Positions 7,375-18,400 are shown, numbered from the stretch's first letter. The stretch is DNA of 44,544 nt from Fuerstiella sp. (GCA_014238335.1 JABABI010000030.1:38166-82709), one strand, 5' to 3'. The notes: generated by a model from the letters alone, not told the origin. Made by a program: numbers and translations.

Positions 7375-9174
7375 TCAATTGGGTGACGGGTTCAACGCCT
7401 GTGGCAAAGGGATCTGCTGATCCAGCAACAGCGCTCTGACGAACTTTGTGGGGGGAGATCCCCAGGACAGTACCTTGTCGTGATACGTCTTCAGATCGAA
7501 GTCCCTGCCCCAATGTTCTTCTGCCTCACGGCGGAGGGCCAGGTGTTCCAGGTATCCCACAAAATACGTGGACAATTGAGCAGCCGTCAGTTGAGCTCGC
7601 GTCCATTTGCCGGCCGCTTCGCGTTCCTCCTGGAACGCCTGTTCCACCATCAGCTGCATCCCATCGTGTCGTGAGATTCCGTCGACGTGGACAGCATGGT
7701 CCAGGATGGCGTTTGTGACGTCCCGCAGATACCACTTAAGTGTGATCAGTTTCAGCAGAGGATCGTCGTCACGAAAGCCTTCTTCGCACATCATCCATTC
7801 GGCATATACAGCCCAGCCTTCGACAAAGACTCCCGACTGAAACAGGTGTCGCAGCTGGCCCGGATAGCGATTTGCATGAGCCAGTTGCAGAAAGTGCCCC
7901 GGCATCGCTTCGTGAATCGTCAGTACGTCCATTGAGCGTACGTTGTACTCACGTAAGTGCGAGCGGACTTGTTTCTCCGTCCAGTCGGCCGGGATTGGTG
8001 ACACGGCGTAAAAGGTTTTCTGACCTGTTTCCAGTGCTCCGGGCGCGTCGCAGTAGGCCAGCGAAACGCCGCGCTGAAACTCAGGCATGATGATGATTTC
8101 AAGGGGATCAGGCATCAGCGTGATTAGGTTGTTACGACGGATGAATTCGGTGGCTGCCGCGACGGACTCCCGCGCAGTCGAGACAATTTCGTCGGCCCTT
8201 GGCGCCCTGGCATAGGCCTTCTCCAGCCCGAAGCGGATCACCGCACGGCGGAACTCATCCGTCGGCTGCTGGGGGAACTGAGTCAGCGGATACTGCTCGC
8301 GATACAGCTCTTTGGCAATCTTATACATCTGTTCGTGAAGTTCCTGCACACGCCGGGCGGCCAGATCGCGAATTTCTTCTCGACTCAGCGGTGAGTTGAG
8401 CGCGAATCCCAGCTTCTTTTCGTAAAGGTCGATGCCAAGTCGTACGTCGCCCTTCGCTTTTGGAACGAGTTCCGAATCGAGCCACCGTTGCTGTTCGCCG
8501 ATCGCCCGCTCGGCGACACCAATCGCACGCACAAGCCGTTCTCGTTCCCGATCAGAAAGGTCGCCTGTGAGTGGTCGAACCAGGTGATCAATCGTCTTCA
8601 GCACACCTCTGTTCTGTGCCGCGGCCGTCCTGGCGTGCACGGCTGGCACGCGTTCGACGTCCAGGGTATCGCGTACCTGTTTCAGGAACCGGGGAAACTG
8701 CTCCAGTCGCAGTGCGACGTTATTAAGCCGTTCGCGCTGCGGGGCGAAGTCACGGGCCATCAGGCCGTAGATCGCATCGCCGGCTAACCCTGTATAGATC
8801 AGTGGATTCCACTCCCACTCACGCAGTTCCGTGAGCTTCCAAAGCTGTGCGTCCAGCGCATGTTTCAGCAATGCGTAGTCGACCTGGTTACTGCGCGACA
8901 GTTGCGAAGCATCGATCTGTTCAAGTTGCTGGTTGACGCTGCGAATCCACCTGGTCCGTAGTTCGCGAGCGTCCGTACTGATTTGATCAAGTTCATCATC
9001 GAAGCGATGATCGCCCACGCCGGTAGCACGGATGGGCGAAAACGCGGCGAACTGGTCGATGTACTGTTCGCCGAGTCTTTCAAATTCTGTGTCCATCGCG
9101 GGCTGATTCCCGGCCAGTGTTCGTGTCGTTATCAGCAGCAAAAATGCAGCTATAGCCGTCCGGTGAAAAGTCAT
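7375..9174 (-). CDS. Exported DUF885 family peptidase-like protein
   Basis: A 599-residue DUF885 protein with an N-terminal signal (MTFHRTAIAAFLLLITTRTLAG). The family is mostly alpha-helical and predicted to be a zinc metallopeptidase. The expected zinc motif HExxPGH is present as H421-EAMPGH-427, with the downstream Glu in EGWAVYAEW (E452). Length is normal for the family. It begins 2 bp after the M24 aminopeptidase stop, so it is the last gene of the run from the symporter and should be translated from the same message. With that context it probably hydrolyses peptides outside the cytoplasm, but substrate specificity is unknown. Confidence 0.92.
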   Translation of the reverse strand: MTFHRTAIAAFLLLITTRTLAGNQPAMDTEFERLGEQYIDQFAAFSPIRATGVGDHRFDDELDQISTDARELRTRWIRSVNQQLEQIDASQLSRSNQVDYALLKHALDAQLWKLTELREWEWNPLIYTGLAGDAIYGLMARDFAPQRERLNNVALRLEQFPRFLKQVRDTLDVERVPAVHARTAAAQNRGVLKTIDHLVRPLTGDLSDRERERLVRAIGVAERAIGEQQRWLDSELVPKAKGDVRLGIDLYEKKLGFALNSPLSREEIRDLAARRVQELHEQMYKIAKELYREQYPLTQFPQQPTDEFRRAVIRFGLEKAYARAPRADEIVSTARESVAAATEFIRRNNLITLMPDPLEIIIMPEFQRGVSLAYCDAPGALETGQKTFYAVSPIPADWTEKQVRSHLREYNVRSMDVLTIHEAMPGHFLQLAHANRYPGQLRHLFQSGVFVEGWAVYAEWMMCEEGFRDDDPLLKLITLKWYLRDVTNAILDHAVHVDGISRHDGMQLMVEQAFQEEREAAGKWTRAQLTAAQLSTYFVGYLEHLALRREAEEHWGRDFDLKTYHDKVLSWGSPPTKFVRALLLDQQIPLPQALNPSPN

Positions 9175-9176
9175 GA

Positions 9177-10337
9177 TCAGATCCAGGTGAGTTCTTCACT
9201 GAGTTTATTGAGGTTGGTGCAACCGTCTTTTGTGACAACAACCATATCTTCGACACGCACTCCGCCCATGTCGCGACGATACAGCCCCGGCTCGATCGTC
9301 AGGACATCTCCGACCAGCAATTCCGGGCCCTTCATATCGAGCAGCGGAGGCTCGTGGACGTCCAGGCCGACTCCGTGACCCGTGCCATGTGTCATCGCGC
9401 AGTAGGAGTCCGGCGATTGGTCGCCCGGAAGTCCGACACTGAACCCGTTGTCCTGAATGACCTGAATCGTGGCACGATGGACCTGCTCGCCCGTCACGCC
9501 GGGTGCGGCCGTGGCAACACCGGCGGCCTTCGCTTTACGGACCGCTGCATGCATCGCTTTGATTTCGTCCGGTATGTCGCCGTGAACCACCGTGCGAGTG
9601 CAGTCGCCCCAATACAAAGTGCTGCGACTGCGGGGAAAAATGTCGACAATCACGGGCAAGCCGGTCAGCAGTTCGCCGGACCCGATATCGTGGCAATCAG
9701 CCCCCGTCGGTCCACCAGCGACAATCGAAGAAGGATTGGTGAAACCCTGATCCATCAGAAAATGGTCAACCGCTGTACGGACACGTTCAGATGTCAACGG
9801 ACTACCGTCGTGATAAAGGACGCCACCGGAACGAGCTTCTGCGCGGGCGATCATTTCGCAGGCGAACTGCATCGCCTGTTCGGTCACGTTCTGGGACTGC
9901 CGCAGATGCTCGATTTCTTCTTCGTTCTTCTGGCGGCGTTCGCCCACCCACAATTCCGTATCGCACTGGACTGTAATTCCGGCGCGTGACAGGAACTCGG
10001 CAAAGATCAATGGCAGGGTGCGGTCTGCCACAACATCTGTGACTCCCTCACGCCGCAGACATTCGGCCGCCGCCTGAGCTGTGGCGGTCTCACGGTCTCC
10101 GGACAAGCCCCCTTCCGGTGAGAAATCCGCCGGGCAGCCCACCTCATCCACGTTTGCAGATTTCCGGGCCCGCTGCATTTCGATATCACGCAGCAGCAGC
10201 GTGGATCGTGTTCCGTCACTGTCCGGTAACTCAAGCAGTGCCACGGGATCACCAACCATAAATCGGATCCGCCACAGCAACGTGTTATTCATCGCCGGTA
10301 CTCCGGCACAGATTTTCGCGATCTTTCGGTCAGGCAT
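9177..10337 (-). CDS. M24 family Xaa-Pro aminopeptidase (aminopeptidase P-like)
   Basis: A 386-residue creatinase-like N-domain plus pita-bread M24 domain (from about residue 145). The five dimetal ligands are all present: D232 (VIVDIFPRS), D245 (GDCTRTVV), H321 (HGTGHGVGLDVHEPP), E349 (TIEPGLY) and E363 (RVEDMVVV). This predicts removal of N-terminal residues preceding proline. No signal peptide is visible, so it is probably cytoplasmic. Its ATG overlaps the end of the symporter gene by 8 bp (ATGCCTGA), a sign of translational coupling, and it ends 2 bp before the DUF885 gene. The neighbours suggest that it finishes digestion of imported proline-containing peptides. Confidence 0.93.
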   Translation of the reverse strand: MPDRKIAKICAGVPAMNNTLLWRIRFMVGDPVALLELPDSDGTRSTLLLRDIEMQRARKSANVDEVGCPADFSPEGGLSGDRETATAQAAAECLRREGVTDVVADRTLPLIFAEFLSRAGITVQCDTELWVGERRQKNEEEIEHLRQSQNVTEQAMQFACEMIARAEARSGGVLYHDGSPLTSERVRTAVDHFLMDQGFTNPSSIVAGGPTGADCHDIGSGELLTGLPVIVDIFPRSRSTLYWGDCTRTVVHGDIPDEIKAMHAAVRKAKAAGVATAAPGVTGEQVHRATIQVIQDNGFSVGLPGDQSPDSYCAMTHGTGHGVGLDVHEPPLLDMKGPELLVGDVLTIEPGLYRRDMGGVRVEDMVVVTKDGCTNLNKLSEELTWI

Positions 10338-11802
10338 TATTTACAGGCTCCCTGGGCTGTTGCGAATCGGTTGCGGGGCAATCGTCTGATGGACGAGTGA
10401 TCAGGCTGACTATGACCAGCATCGTAACGGACAACGTGATTGCGGGAAGGACGGCGTCCAGATCGGCAAACGATGCAGGCAGGATATCGCGCACAAAACC
10501 AAGCTCGTTCCACGCGAGCGTCACAACGGCCCCACAGCAGATTGATGCGATGGCACCCTGCTTTGTGGCTCGATCCCAAATCAGCGCAGCCACCAGCGAA
10601 GGTGTGATGCAGGCCCCGTAGATGGTAAATCCGTACAGAGCCTTCTGGAAGAAGCCGGTCGACTCAGAAAACAGGAATGTCACGACGTACGCAATAACCC
10701 CGAAGACGACGACCAGCAGGCGATTAACCCGCACGATACGTTTCTGCGACGCACCAGGATTGATGTACGGGAGATACAGATCATTCACAATGCTGGTCGC
10801 GGGCACGTGCAGAAAGGAATCTGCTGTGGAAATGATGATGGCAACGACCGTCACCATAAACAGGCATCCCAGCGGCAGAGCGAGGTAGTGGCGAGCCGCA
10901 TAAATCAGGATGTACCTGCCGTGTTCGGGATCGGGAGTCAGGCTGCTGGCGATCCACGCGCAGGCAATAATCAGCAGTTCAACGGCAAACGCTATGACAA
11001 TCATCATGTTGACAGCCGTCTTCGCACCTTTGGCTGTGCGACTGGCGAAGATCCGTTGATACTGATTTGCATCTCCCAGCACCAGCAGAAAGACGGGCAG
11101 AATATAATTGACAAGTTGCGTCGGCGAGTAGACGCCCGACAGACTCATGTGCGAAGCTCGTCCGTCGGCGAAAAAGCCAGCCTCAATCCCCGACCATCCC
11201 CCTGCCTTGAACCAGTAAATCGGAAAAGCGATCACCATGGTCAGCATGATGATGCTGCCGGTAACCAGATCCATCCATGCCAGGCTCATCAGGCCGGCCA
11301 GGGCCGCATAGCTGATAATGCAGGCTGCGGCGATCATGGTTGCTGTGGGCGCGTCCAGGATCGCTTTGTCACCCACGATCACTTCCAGCACAGCGCCGCC
11401 AGCGTTGAACTGGTAACTCACAATAACCATATAAGCGACGACCAGCGACAACAGCGACAGATTGCGGGCGACAGGGCCGAAACGCCGCTCGATGATTTCA
11501 GGCACTGTGTTCGCTTCGACGTTTCGCGCCCTGATCGCGATTAAGGACAGTAATGCCATACCGGCCAGAGTGCCAATCGGAAGCAGCATGGCCGCCATGC
11601 CGGTTTCATATGTCTGCTCAGCATTACCAACGATGGATCCCGTTCCGATCCATACCGCCAGCATCGTACACACCATCATCCACGGCGAAAGCGAACGGCC
11701 TGCGACGGCAAAGTCGCTGTGGTCCTTAACCTCACGAAACTTCCAGACCGCAATCCCGGCCAGCAGAATCAGATATGCGATAACACACGCCAGATAGACC
11801 AT
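10330..11802 (-). CDS. Sodium:solute symporter (SSS family)
   Basis: A 490-residue integral membrane protein with about 13 hydrophobic helices and no soluble domain other than a short polar tail after residue 470. SSS-type landmarks include VAGRSLSPWMMVCTMLAVWIG near the N-terminus and ILPVFLLVLGDANQYQRIFASRTAKGAK in the middle, which corresponds to the conserved region around helix 6-7. It should couple sodium entry to uptake of an organic solute. It starts 2 bp after the serine hydrolase stop and overlaps the aminopeptidase by 8 bp, which points to peptides, amino acids or a related product as cargo. The sequence alone does not identify the substrate. Confidence 0.93.
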   Translation of the reverse strand: MVYLACVIAYLILLAGIAVWKFREVKDHSDFAVAGRSLSPWMMVCTMLAVWIGTGSIVGNAEQTYETGMAAMLLPIGTLAGMALLSLIAIRARNVEANTVPEIIERRFGPVARNLSLLSLVVAYMVIVSYQFNAGGAVLEVIVGDKAILDAPTATMIAAACIISYAALAGLMSLAWMDLVTGSIIMLTMVIAFPIYWFKAGGWSGIEAGFFADGRASHMSLSGVYSPTQLVNYILPVFLLVLGDANQYQRIFASRTAKGAKTAVNMMIVIAFAVELLIIACAWIASSLTPDPEHGRYILIYAARHYLALPLGCLFMVTVVAIIISTADSFLHVPATSIVNDLYLPYINPGASQKRIVRVNRLLVVVFGVIAYVVTFLFSESTGFFQKALYGFTIYGACITPSLVAALIWDRATKQGAIASICCGAVVTLAWNELGFVRDILPASFADLDAVLPAITLSVTMLVIVSLITRPSDDCPATDSQQPREPVNNA

Positions 11803-11804
11803 TC

Positions 11805-12998
11805 TTAATCCCCGGGCGAGTGTTCCGGGTCGGTCTGTTCAAATAACGGAATAAGGTGTTCCAGTGCAGCCTGTAGCGGAAGCCCGATGCCCTTTTTATT
11901 ATCTGCTGTTGCCACCAGGACAATATTCAGTTCGGGAAAGGTTGCCATGTACTGACCGCCGGCGCCAATTCCGCTGATGAAGTTGATCTTTCCGTCTTCG
12001 GCGCCCTTGCTGCGGTTATGGAAGAAGTAGAAGTAGCCCGGACCTTTGCCGGTATCCATAATCAGTTTGACGTACTCGGGCGAGAGCAGTTGTTTTCCAT
12101 TGTAGCGGCCGCCCTGAATAATTGCCGACCCGATTTTCAACAGCGACCTGGACGTGAAGTTGCTACCCGCGCCGCATTTCGGGATGCCGCAACCCTGATT
12201 ACCCCAGTTGTAAACTGCGTCGAATCTGCCCGCGACTTCTTTGGCGATGAAATCCTGAGCGGAGGTGTATCGTTTTGAGTGCTGCGCTTTGATGTCGATG
12301 ATCATCATGATGATCGAGGGATCGGTTCCGGTGTATTTATATTCCTTTGCTGCGGGCGTTACCCGGACGGTCTTTTCGAAGAGTTTCTGAAAGTACTGCT
12401 GGTGCGAATACTTTTCGCCAAGCTCCCAGGTAAGGTTCTTTTGTTTGAATCGCAATCCCGATTTCATGAACAGTGCGTCTCGCAGAGTGATCGTCTCCAC
12501 GCCCTGCTGGATCTCTGAGCGATCAATCTCCGGCATAAAACTGATGACAGTTTTTTCCAGATCGGCCATGTTCAGCAGGCCCAGGTGAATTGCTCGTGCC
12601 AGTGTGACGGACGTCAGTGTTTTTGTAACAGACATCGCGTAATGCGGACCGTCCACACGCCCGCCTCGGTTATACATCTCGAAGACCAGCTTCCCGTCTT
12701 TCCACAGAAGAAGGCTGTCGAGATTCTGGTACTTGCCGGCCCGGTCGTCTGCGACCAGCGCCGCAACCGCTTCGTTCGTTCCCGGAAGATCAAGAGTACC
12801 AACATGCAACCCGTCGCCCAGGTCTTCCGGTGAAGTGCTGACATATGCTGCCGACAGGTCGCGCAACTGCTTTTGCGCCTGATAGGTCTGTGTCTTCGGG
12901 TCCCGTTCCTGACGCAAACGAGGCAATTCCTGCGCGGTGAGTCTTACGCATGAAATAGCGATGCCCAGCAACAGAATCGTGGTTGGCTGTTTCTTCAT
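11805..12998 (-). CDS. Exported serine hydrolase, beta-lactamase/PBP class C fold
   Basis: A 397-residue protein. The start was set at the ATG giving MKKQPTTILLLGIAISCVRLTAQ, a signal peptide; a longer frame adds 32 residues of arginine-rich leader without signal features. The S-x-x-K catalytic pair is S123/K126 (YAMSVTKTL). The position of the usual Y-x-N is YTG (Y222, in YKYTGTD), so the Asn is missing; the third motif is represented by the AGGQYMATFPEL region. Enzymes of this family act as esterases, amidases or D-aminopeptidases rather than true beta-lactamases. The stop is 2 bp before the symporter start. In this operon it may release small substrates in the periplasm for import. Confidence 0.88.
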   Translation of the reverse strand: MKKQPTTILLLGIAISCVRLTAQELPRLRQERDPKTQTYQAQKQLRDLSAAYVSTSPEDLGDGLHVGTLDLPGTNEAVAALVADDRAGKYQNLDSLLLWKDGKLVFEMYNRGGRVDGPHYAMSVTKTLTSVTLARAIHLGLLNMADLEKTVISFMPEIDRSEIQQGVETITLRDALFMKSGLRFKQKNLTWELGEKYSHQQYFQKLFEKTVRVTPAAKEYKYTGTDPSIIMMIIDIKAQHSKRYTSAQDFIAKEVAGRFDAVYNWGNQGCGIPKCGAGSNFTSRSLLKIGSAIIQGGRYNGKQLLSPEYVKLIMDTGKGPGYFYFFHNRSKGAEDGKINFISGIGAGGQYMATFPELNIVLVATADNKKGIGLPLQAALEHLIPLFEQTDPEHSPGD

Positions 12999-13060
12999 GT
13001 TGTTCTTTGGTGTCCTGTTACCTGCCATTGGATAGTTTCGTCGCGATCGACTGATGCGCC

Positions 13061-13927
13061 TCACGATCGGTCCCGGATCGTCCTGCTGTCCCATTTCCCG
13101 TAGTCGTGGACGACAGGATCGAATGGCTTACGCGACTTCAGAGCATCGGCTTTTTTCGCCACCCATTCAGGGTTCGCCGTGGCTTGCCAGATCCGGACTC
13201 TTTTGATCTCGTGCCATGTTGTTCCCATCGTCAGGGAGACAAGGTTTTTGGACATGCGAATCCGTTCTGCTTTCGCGTAAGCGACATGATTGTCCATTCG
13301 AAACAGTGATTCATCGTCGACGATTTCCAGCGTCGCGGTGTACCAGACTTTCGGCTCGACAGTGATCGGTTGATGATCCAGCAGCAGGTCCTCGAGAATC
13401 TCTTTCTTCGGCGTCTTGCGGATGTGCTGCAGCAGAAATCCTGTTTCGATGAAATCGTTGTTGGGATTGGCCCAGGCAGAAACGACATGGCCGGTCACCT
13501 GGGGACGGTCATCCGCGGCAATGCGGAAGCACTGTGTATGCCAGGGCTTGGTAATGTCGCCGTAGCGAAACGTGACTTCGACAACCAGGTTGTCTGCCCG
13601 GAAACCCTGATACGACGCAACAGGCGTATGTCCCATTTCTCGATTCCAGGTCGATCGCCATCCGTTCGATTTCGGAGCAGCTCGTTCCCACGCCCCGGCA
13701 CCAGCCCGCAGCCTGGCGCCGTCATTGAAGCTGGCGATGGTCTTCCCGCCACGATGCAACGAGCCATCATCATCAAGAATCAGTTTGCCTCGACTGGCCA
13801 GCACCGTGGGAACCGCAGGATCATCACCGGACTGTTCCCGAGCGGCCGCCCCGGTGCAGGCGGCAAGCAGAACCAGGCACACGCAAGTGCGCAGCGCCGC
13901 GAAAAAGGAACTGCGTTGTGTGTTCAT
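13061..13927 (-). CDS. Exported beta-sandwich protein of unknown function, possible lipoprotein
   Basis: A 288-residue protein with an N-terminal signal, MNTQRSSFFAALRTCVCLVLLAAC; LAAC fits a lipobox, though cleavage after the following alanines by signal peptidase I is also possible. The body is beta-rich, with segments such as NLVVEVTFRYGD, VWYTATLEIVDDESLFRMDN and SLTMGTTWHEIKRVRIWQA. This resembles the concanavalin-like sandwich of planctomycete DUF1080 (3-keto-disaccharide hydrolase type) proteins, but no decisive motif was recognised. It is the first gene of the minus-strand run to 7375, 62 bp ahead of the serine hydrolase start. The role is unknown; carbohydrate binding or cleavage is the most natural guess. 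Confidence 0.75.
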   Translation of the reverse strand: MNTQRSSFFAALRTCVCLVLLAACTGAAAREQSGDDPAVPTVLASRGKLILDDDGSLHRGGKTIASFNDGARLRAGAGAWERAAPKSNGWRSTWNREMGHTPVASYQGFRADNLVVEVTFRYGDITKPWHTQCFRIAADDRPQVTGHVVSAWANPNNDFIETGFLLQHIRKTPKKEILEDLLLDHQPITVEPKVWYTATLEIVDDESLFRMDNHVAYAKAERIRMSKNLVSLTMGTTWHEIKRVRIWQATANPEWVAKKADALKSRKPFDPVVHDYGKWDSRTIRDRS

Positions 13928-14083
13928 TGGTTGTTATCTAAGGGAACAAGTCTGTGTCAGGTGTGTGCTCAATGGCTGTGTGGCTCCGCGTCGCTGAATA
14001 TTGAATCTCAGTTCATTAGCTCTAGGCCACCAGCAAACTGCGGTTGCAGTGATCGTCAGACTGCATCGTCCGTGCGACACCCG

Positions 14084-15376
14084 CTAGATTCCGACCAACT
14101 GGTCCGTGGTATTGCCAAACTCCGGCAGCGTCACTCCCATCCGATCCATAATACTCAGGCACAGCGACGACATCTTGCGTTCTTTGGCCGATTCATATTC
14201 CAGAGTCTGACCAGTTTGAAATGATCCCGACAGACTGCCGGACATGACCAGCGGAATTTTCGGCGCACTGTGGGCGGTCCATTGTTCATTGGCCAGCATG
14301 ATGCACGAATTGTCAAGAACAGTCCCGTCACCTTCCTGCATCGAATCCAGCTTGCCAACCAAATACGCGTATTGTTCAACCCAGAAGCGAGTAATCGAGG
14401 CGAACGCTTTGTTCTGCCAGCCATGTGAATAATTGTGGTGATCGACATTAAGCCCCAGGAATGGATACACCTGCCCGGAGAGATTGTTGGTCAGCAGCAG
14501 CGTTGCAATTCGAGTCCGATCGGTCTGAAATGCCAGTGCAACAATGTCACACATCAGTCGCGAATGCTCGTCAATTTGATTCGGCAATCCATCGGCGGGC
14601 CGGTTGAGCTCACGAGAATCACTTCCCGATTTTTCGTCGACGCCGCGTTCCTGCATCTTCACCAACCGCTGTTCGATTTCGCGAACCGATGTTGTGTATT
14701 CTTCGATCTTCGCGTTGTCAGAATGCGAAACTTTTGCAGACACATCTTTCAACTGGTCCAGAACGTAATCCAGAATACTGACGTGTGTTCGGCTGCTCCT
14801 GCTTTCGAACAGGCTGTCGAATGCAAGTGATGGATAAAGTTCTGCAGGCACGGGAGAAACCGGAGAGCTCCAGGAAACGTGCGACGCATACATCATGGAA
14901 TAACTGGATTCGTGAAACCCGCTGACTGGTCGCTCACAACCAAGCACCAGACTCGGCAGAACGGTATCACCGCCCAGACGCTGAGCCAAAACCTGGTCCA
15001 TGCTGACGGCAGCCTGAATCCTTCGCCCGCCCAGCGGCTGAATGCCGGTCAGAATTCCGGCAGCACCTTTGGCATGACCGCCGACCACATTGTCGGGATG
15101 CCGCAGCCCATGAATGAAATTGACCTTCTGCTTCACAGATTCCAGCGACGCAAAGGCCGGACCCAGTTCCAGCGACGACCCATTTCCTTTCGACCACCAT
15201 TCCGGCGGATGAATGCCATCGCCGAAGAACAGGAATGCAAAGCGTTTGGGAGGCGTTTTCATGGCATCGGCACCACACAACCTGGCCGATTCCAGCCATG
15301 GCAGAGCCATGCTGGCGCCCAGACCGTGCAGGACGACGCGACGTGACATGCTGGATAATTGCGGGAAGGAAGTCAT
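14084..15376 (-). CDS. DUF1552 family exported protein
   Basis: A 430-residue DUF1552 protein. The start giving MTSFPQLSSMSRRVVLHGLG was chosen because it places a Tat-like SRRVVL motif and a hydrophobic stretch at the N-terminus; an in-frame start 48 bp upstream adds only a polar leader. Family landmarks include RFAFLFFGDGIHPPEWW, INFIHG-like NFIHGLRHPDN, a GILTGI block, DEHSRLMCDIVALAFQTDRTRIATLLL and the NEQWTAHSAPKIPLVMSG block. DUF1552 genes almost always sit beside DUF1592 cytochromes in planctomycetes, as here: the DUF1592 gene ends 77 bp upstream. They are thought to act in pairs in the periplasm, but no reaction has been shown. Confidence 0.93.
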   Translation of the reverse strand: MTSFPQLSSMSRRVVLHGLGASMALPWLESARLCGADAMKTPPKRFAFLFFGDGIHPPEWWSKGNGSSLELGPAFASLESVKQKVNFIHGLRHPDNVVGGHAKGAAGILTGIQPLGGRRIQAAVSMDQVLAQRLGGDTVLPSLVLGCERPVSGFHESSYSMMYASHVSWSSPVSPVPAELYPSLAFDSLFESRSSRTHVSILDYVLDQLKDVSAKVSHSDNAKIEEYTTSVREIEQRLVKMQERGVDEKSGSDSRELNRPADGLPNQIDEHSRLMCDIVALAFQTDRTRIATLLLTNNLSGQVYPFLGLNVDHHNYSHGWQNKAFASITRFWVEQYAYLVGKLDSMQEGDGTVLDNSCIMLANEQWTAHSAPKIPLVMSGSLSGSFQTGQTLEYESAKERKMSSLCLSIMDRMGVTLPEFGNTTDQLVGI

Positions 15377-15453
15377 AGAATACGTCTTTCGAAGCACCGA
15401 TGAAACGTCTTGTTTTGAATACAAACCGGCGGGCTGGCGGCCGTACCATTAAG

Positions 15454-18400
15454 TCAACGTGTTGTCGTCTGAAAGCCCCGCCCGCGCTGTTTGCGGAACT
15501 GCGGGCTGCAGACGACCAGTTCAAACATCACTGAAAACCGAAACTCGTTTTCCTGCAGTGCCTCTTCCATCGCCATCAGGAGTGGCTGGTCCGAAAGATT
15601 CACCGACCGACCGAGGGCATATCCGAGAAACCTGCGGCACAAAGTTCGCAGAAAATCCTCACGCCTGTGCTGCATAATATATTCAATCAGCCCCGAGATT
15701 CCTCCAGCAGTTTTCCCATTCGGCAGTTCGACCTCGTTGTTAATCGGCCGACCGGCACGATCCGCTGTCCTAACTCTGCCAATCGGATCAAATCCCTCCA
15801 TCGCCAGACCCAGGCTGTCAAAATGCAAGTGGCACATCGCACACTGAGCGTCCGCCACATGAGCCGCCAGCAACTCCCGAATGGTCGTCATGGCCCCTTC
15901 TTCGGTTGTGGGTAATTCGGGAACGTCGGCCGGTGGTGGCGGAAAGTGCTGCCCCAGCAGGTGATGCACGGCCCAGAACCCCCGTTTGACGGGGCTTGTT
16001 CGTTCACCGGCAGAATTCTTTGTCAGGATGACAGCCATCCCTGACAGACCACCTCTGCCGGCTGCATGCAGGCCGGTCACCGGATGCCAGCCCTGGTCAC
16101 CATTACCCGCGACAACCATGCGGTATTGCTGTTCAAGTGTGCCGCCATAATGTTTCGCCAAAGCGCCGTTCACGAAAGTCATGTCGCTGCTCAACAGATC
16201 AGTCACCGACTGATCTGTCCGAATCAGATAAGTTGCCAGCCGCACCGGCTCTTCAGCCATTGCTTCGCGCAGTTCATTGGTATAGCCCGGAAATGCCGCA
16301 GCGTGGATGGGATCCTTTGCGAGAAAATCACGATACCTCAGCCACTGACCGAGGAACTCACGAGCGAAAGAGTCGATCCGGGAATCGTTCAGCATACGTC
16401 GAGTCTGGGCGACCAGCCCGTCTGCGCTGCGAAGTTTACCGGCTGCGGCCGCGGCCAGCAGTTCTTCATCGGGAACAGACGACCACAAAAAGAAACTCAG
16501 GCGGCTGGCCAGATCGTTGTCAGTCAAAGGATAGATACCGTTGCCATCAGGTCTGGTGTTACGGTGGTAACAAAATTCAGGAGACATCAGCACAGCGATC
16601 AGAACACCGCGAAGCGAAGCCTCAACAGTTTGGCCATCGTCCCGCAGCTTACGATACAGGGAAAGCAGCGATTGCCACTCGCCGGGACGCAGCGTTCGAC
16701 GAAACGCTCGTCCAGCCAGTCGCTCAATGTCTGCCAGAGCCCGCTCCTCAGCCTGTTCCATCGAATCGTGCTGTCGTTGCAGTCCATCGCGGATCTGTTC
16801 AAAAAATCCATGGATCATCTCGTACTTCTGATCGGGCGATTCCGTCTCAAGTGTGTCGCCAACTCGCTTGATGCCCATCTTGTCCAGATACAGTTTTTCA
16901 AACCTGGTCAAAAGACCTTCTTCGACCAACTGAGGGTCCTCGGAACGAAGAAAATTAAATCGTTTGTCGTGCAGAATTTCTCTTTCTGAACGTTCAAACC
17001 ACACGAATCCTCGAATCAGCGTTTCTGCGCTTTGCGTTACAAAGTCAAGCTGCTGCCACAGTCGATCCAGTTCCGCATTCTCACTGTCGGTCAGTACTTT
17101 CTGCGTCAGAGGCTGGTCGTCACGAAAGAAGCCTTCCACCAGATGAAACCCCGCCGCCAGTCCACGAACGTTGTCGACGTAGAAGAAGCGATTGGGGAAT
17201 GCGTGGCAGAAGACGGCCGATGAGTCGGCCAGCGACATCGCGGTGTCGCTGTCGCCGTAGATCAGATGTTCCACATTTCCGGCAAACCTGTTCTGACCGG
17301 GTTCTCTCACCGAATGCTGCACAAAAACACTTCCCTCACGACTGTGCTCATGGTCAAGCTGACACGGCATCAGCAGGTGCTTGCCACTGAGTTCGCTCTG
17401 CATACCGCCGGTCAAAGGTATTTCGACGACGGTCGGAGCTTTTACGACAAACGACTCCGGATCAATTTCGCCGCCGGCGGGATGAACTCCAAAGCCCAGC
17501 GTCTTCACAAGCTCCGGATGCGACCGATCCAGAATACTCCTCAACGACTGAACCTTGTGGTGAGTCTTTTCGTCGTCTTCATTCCTGGGCAGAATGGTCG
17601 CGAGACTAAACAGCGGTCGCTTGACCAGAACATAGTTATCGCCATCAGCGAACGCCGGGTCGACACGAATAAAGACGGAAAGATTCTCGGCCTCTACTTC
17701 ATTCCCAGGCGCTGCAACCTTGATGACGTTCAGCAGAGTTTCGTTCTTCAGAGAACTGCGGTCGAACTTGTCTCGCGCTGCTGCCGTCTTCGCTCGAAAA
17801 TCCAAATGCTGGATTGGCCAGTTGCCGGCATTCGCCTTGATCAGTGACGGTTCAGGAGCACACAGAACACGTTGCCCGAAGGCAACGATGTTGTGCAGGT
17901 CCCGAAACTCGGTCGGCCGACTCATGTCGTTGACCGGAGCAGGAACCGCTTCCCAGACATCACCCAGTTCTTTCACAAATCCCGCATGAGACGAGGATGC
18001 TGAGAGTGTCTGCCAGACGAGTGACAGGTATTTGCCGCTCAATCCTCGTTTCAACGCCCACTGCTCGATCGTGAGTTCCTGCTGTCGATATCGATAGCGC
18101 CATGCAGCTTCCAGATACTGAACAATGTCAACACTGTGATCTTCGTAGAAATCAATGATAGCCAGTTCGGTCAGCTTCTTGCGTTCGTTGTACGACGTCA
18201 CTGGAAACGGAGCGAATGATATGCCACCAGGCTGCAGCACCAGATGGTCGGCCACAAGCTGGGCGGCGGACAGATACTTGCGAACGAGATTCGGAGATGT
18301 CCCAAGGGCCTCGCCAGTATTGTCAAATCCTTCACCGCCCGCCGGATCCGCAGGAAAGTCCTTTGTCGGCCGGATATCAGCACCTGTCAGTGCACGGATC

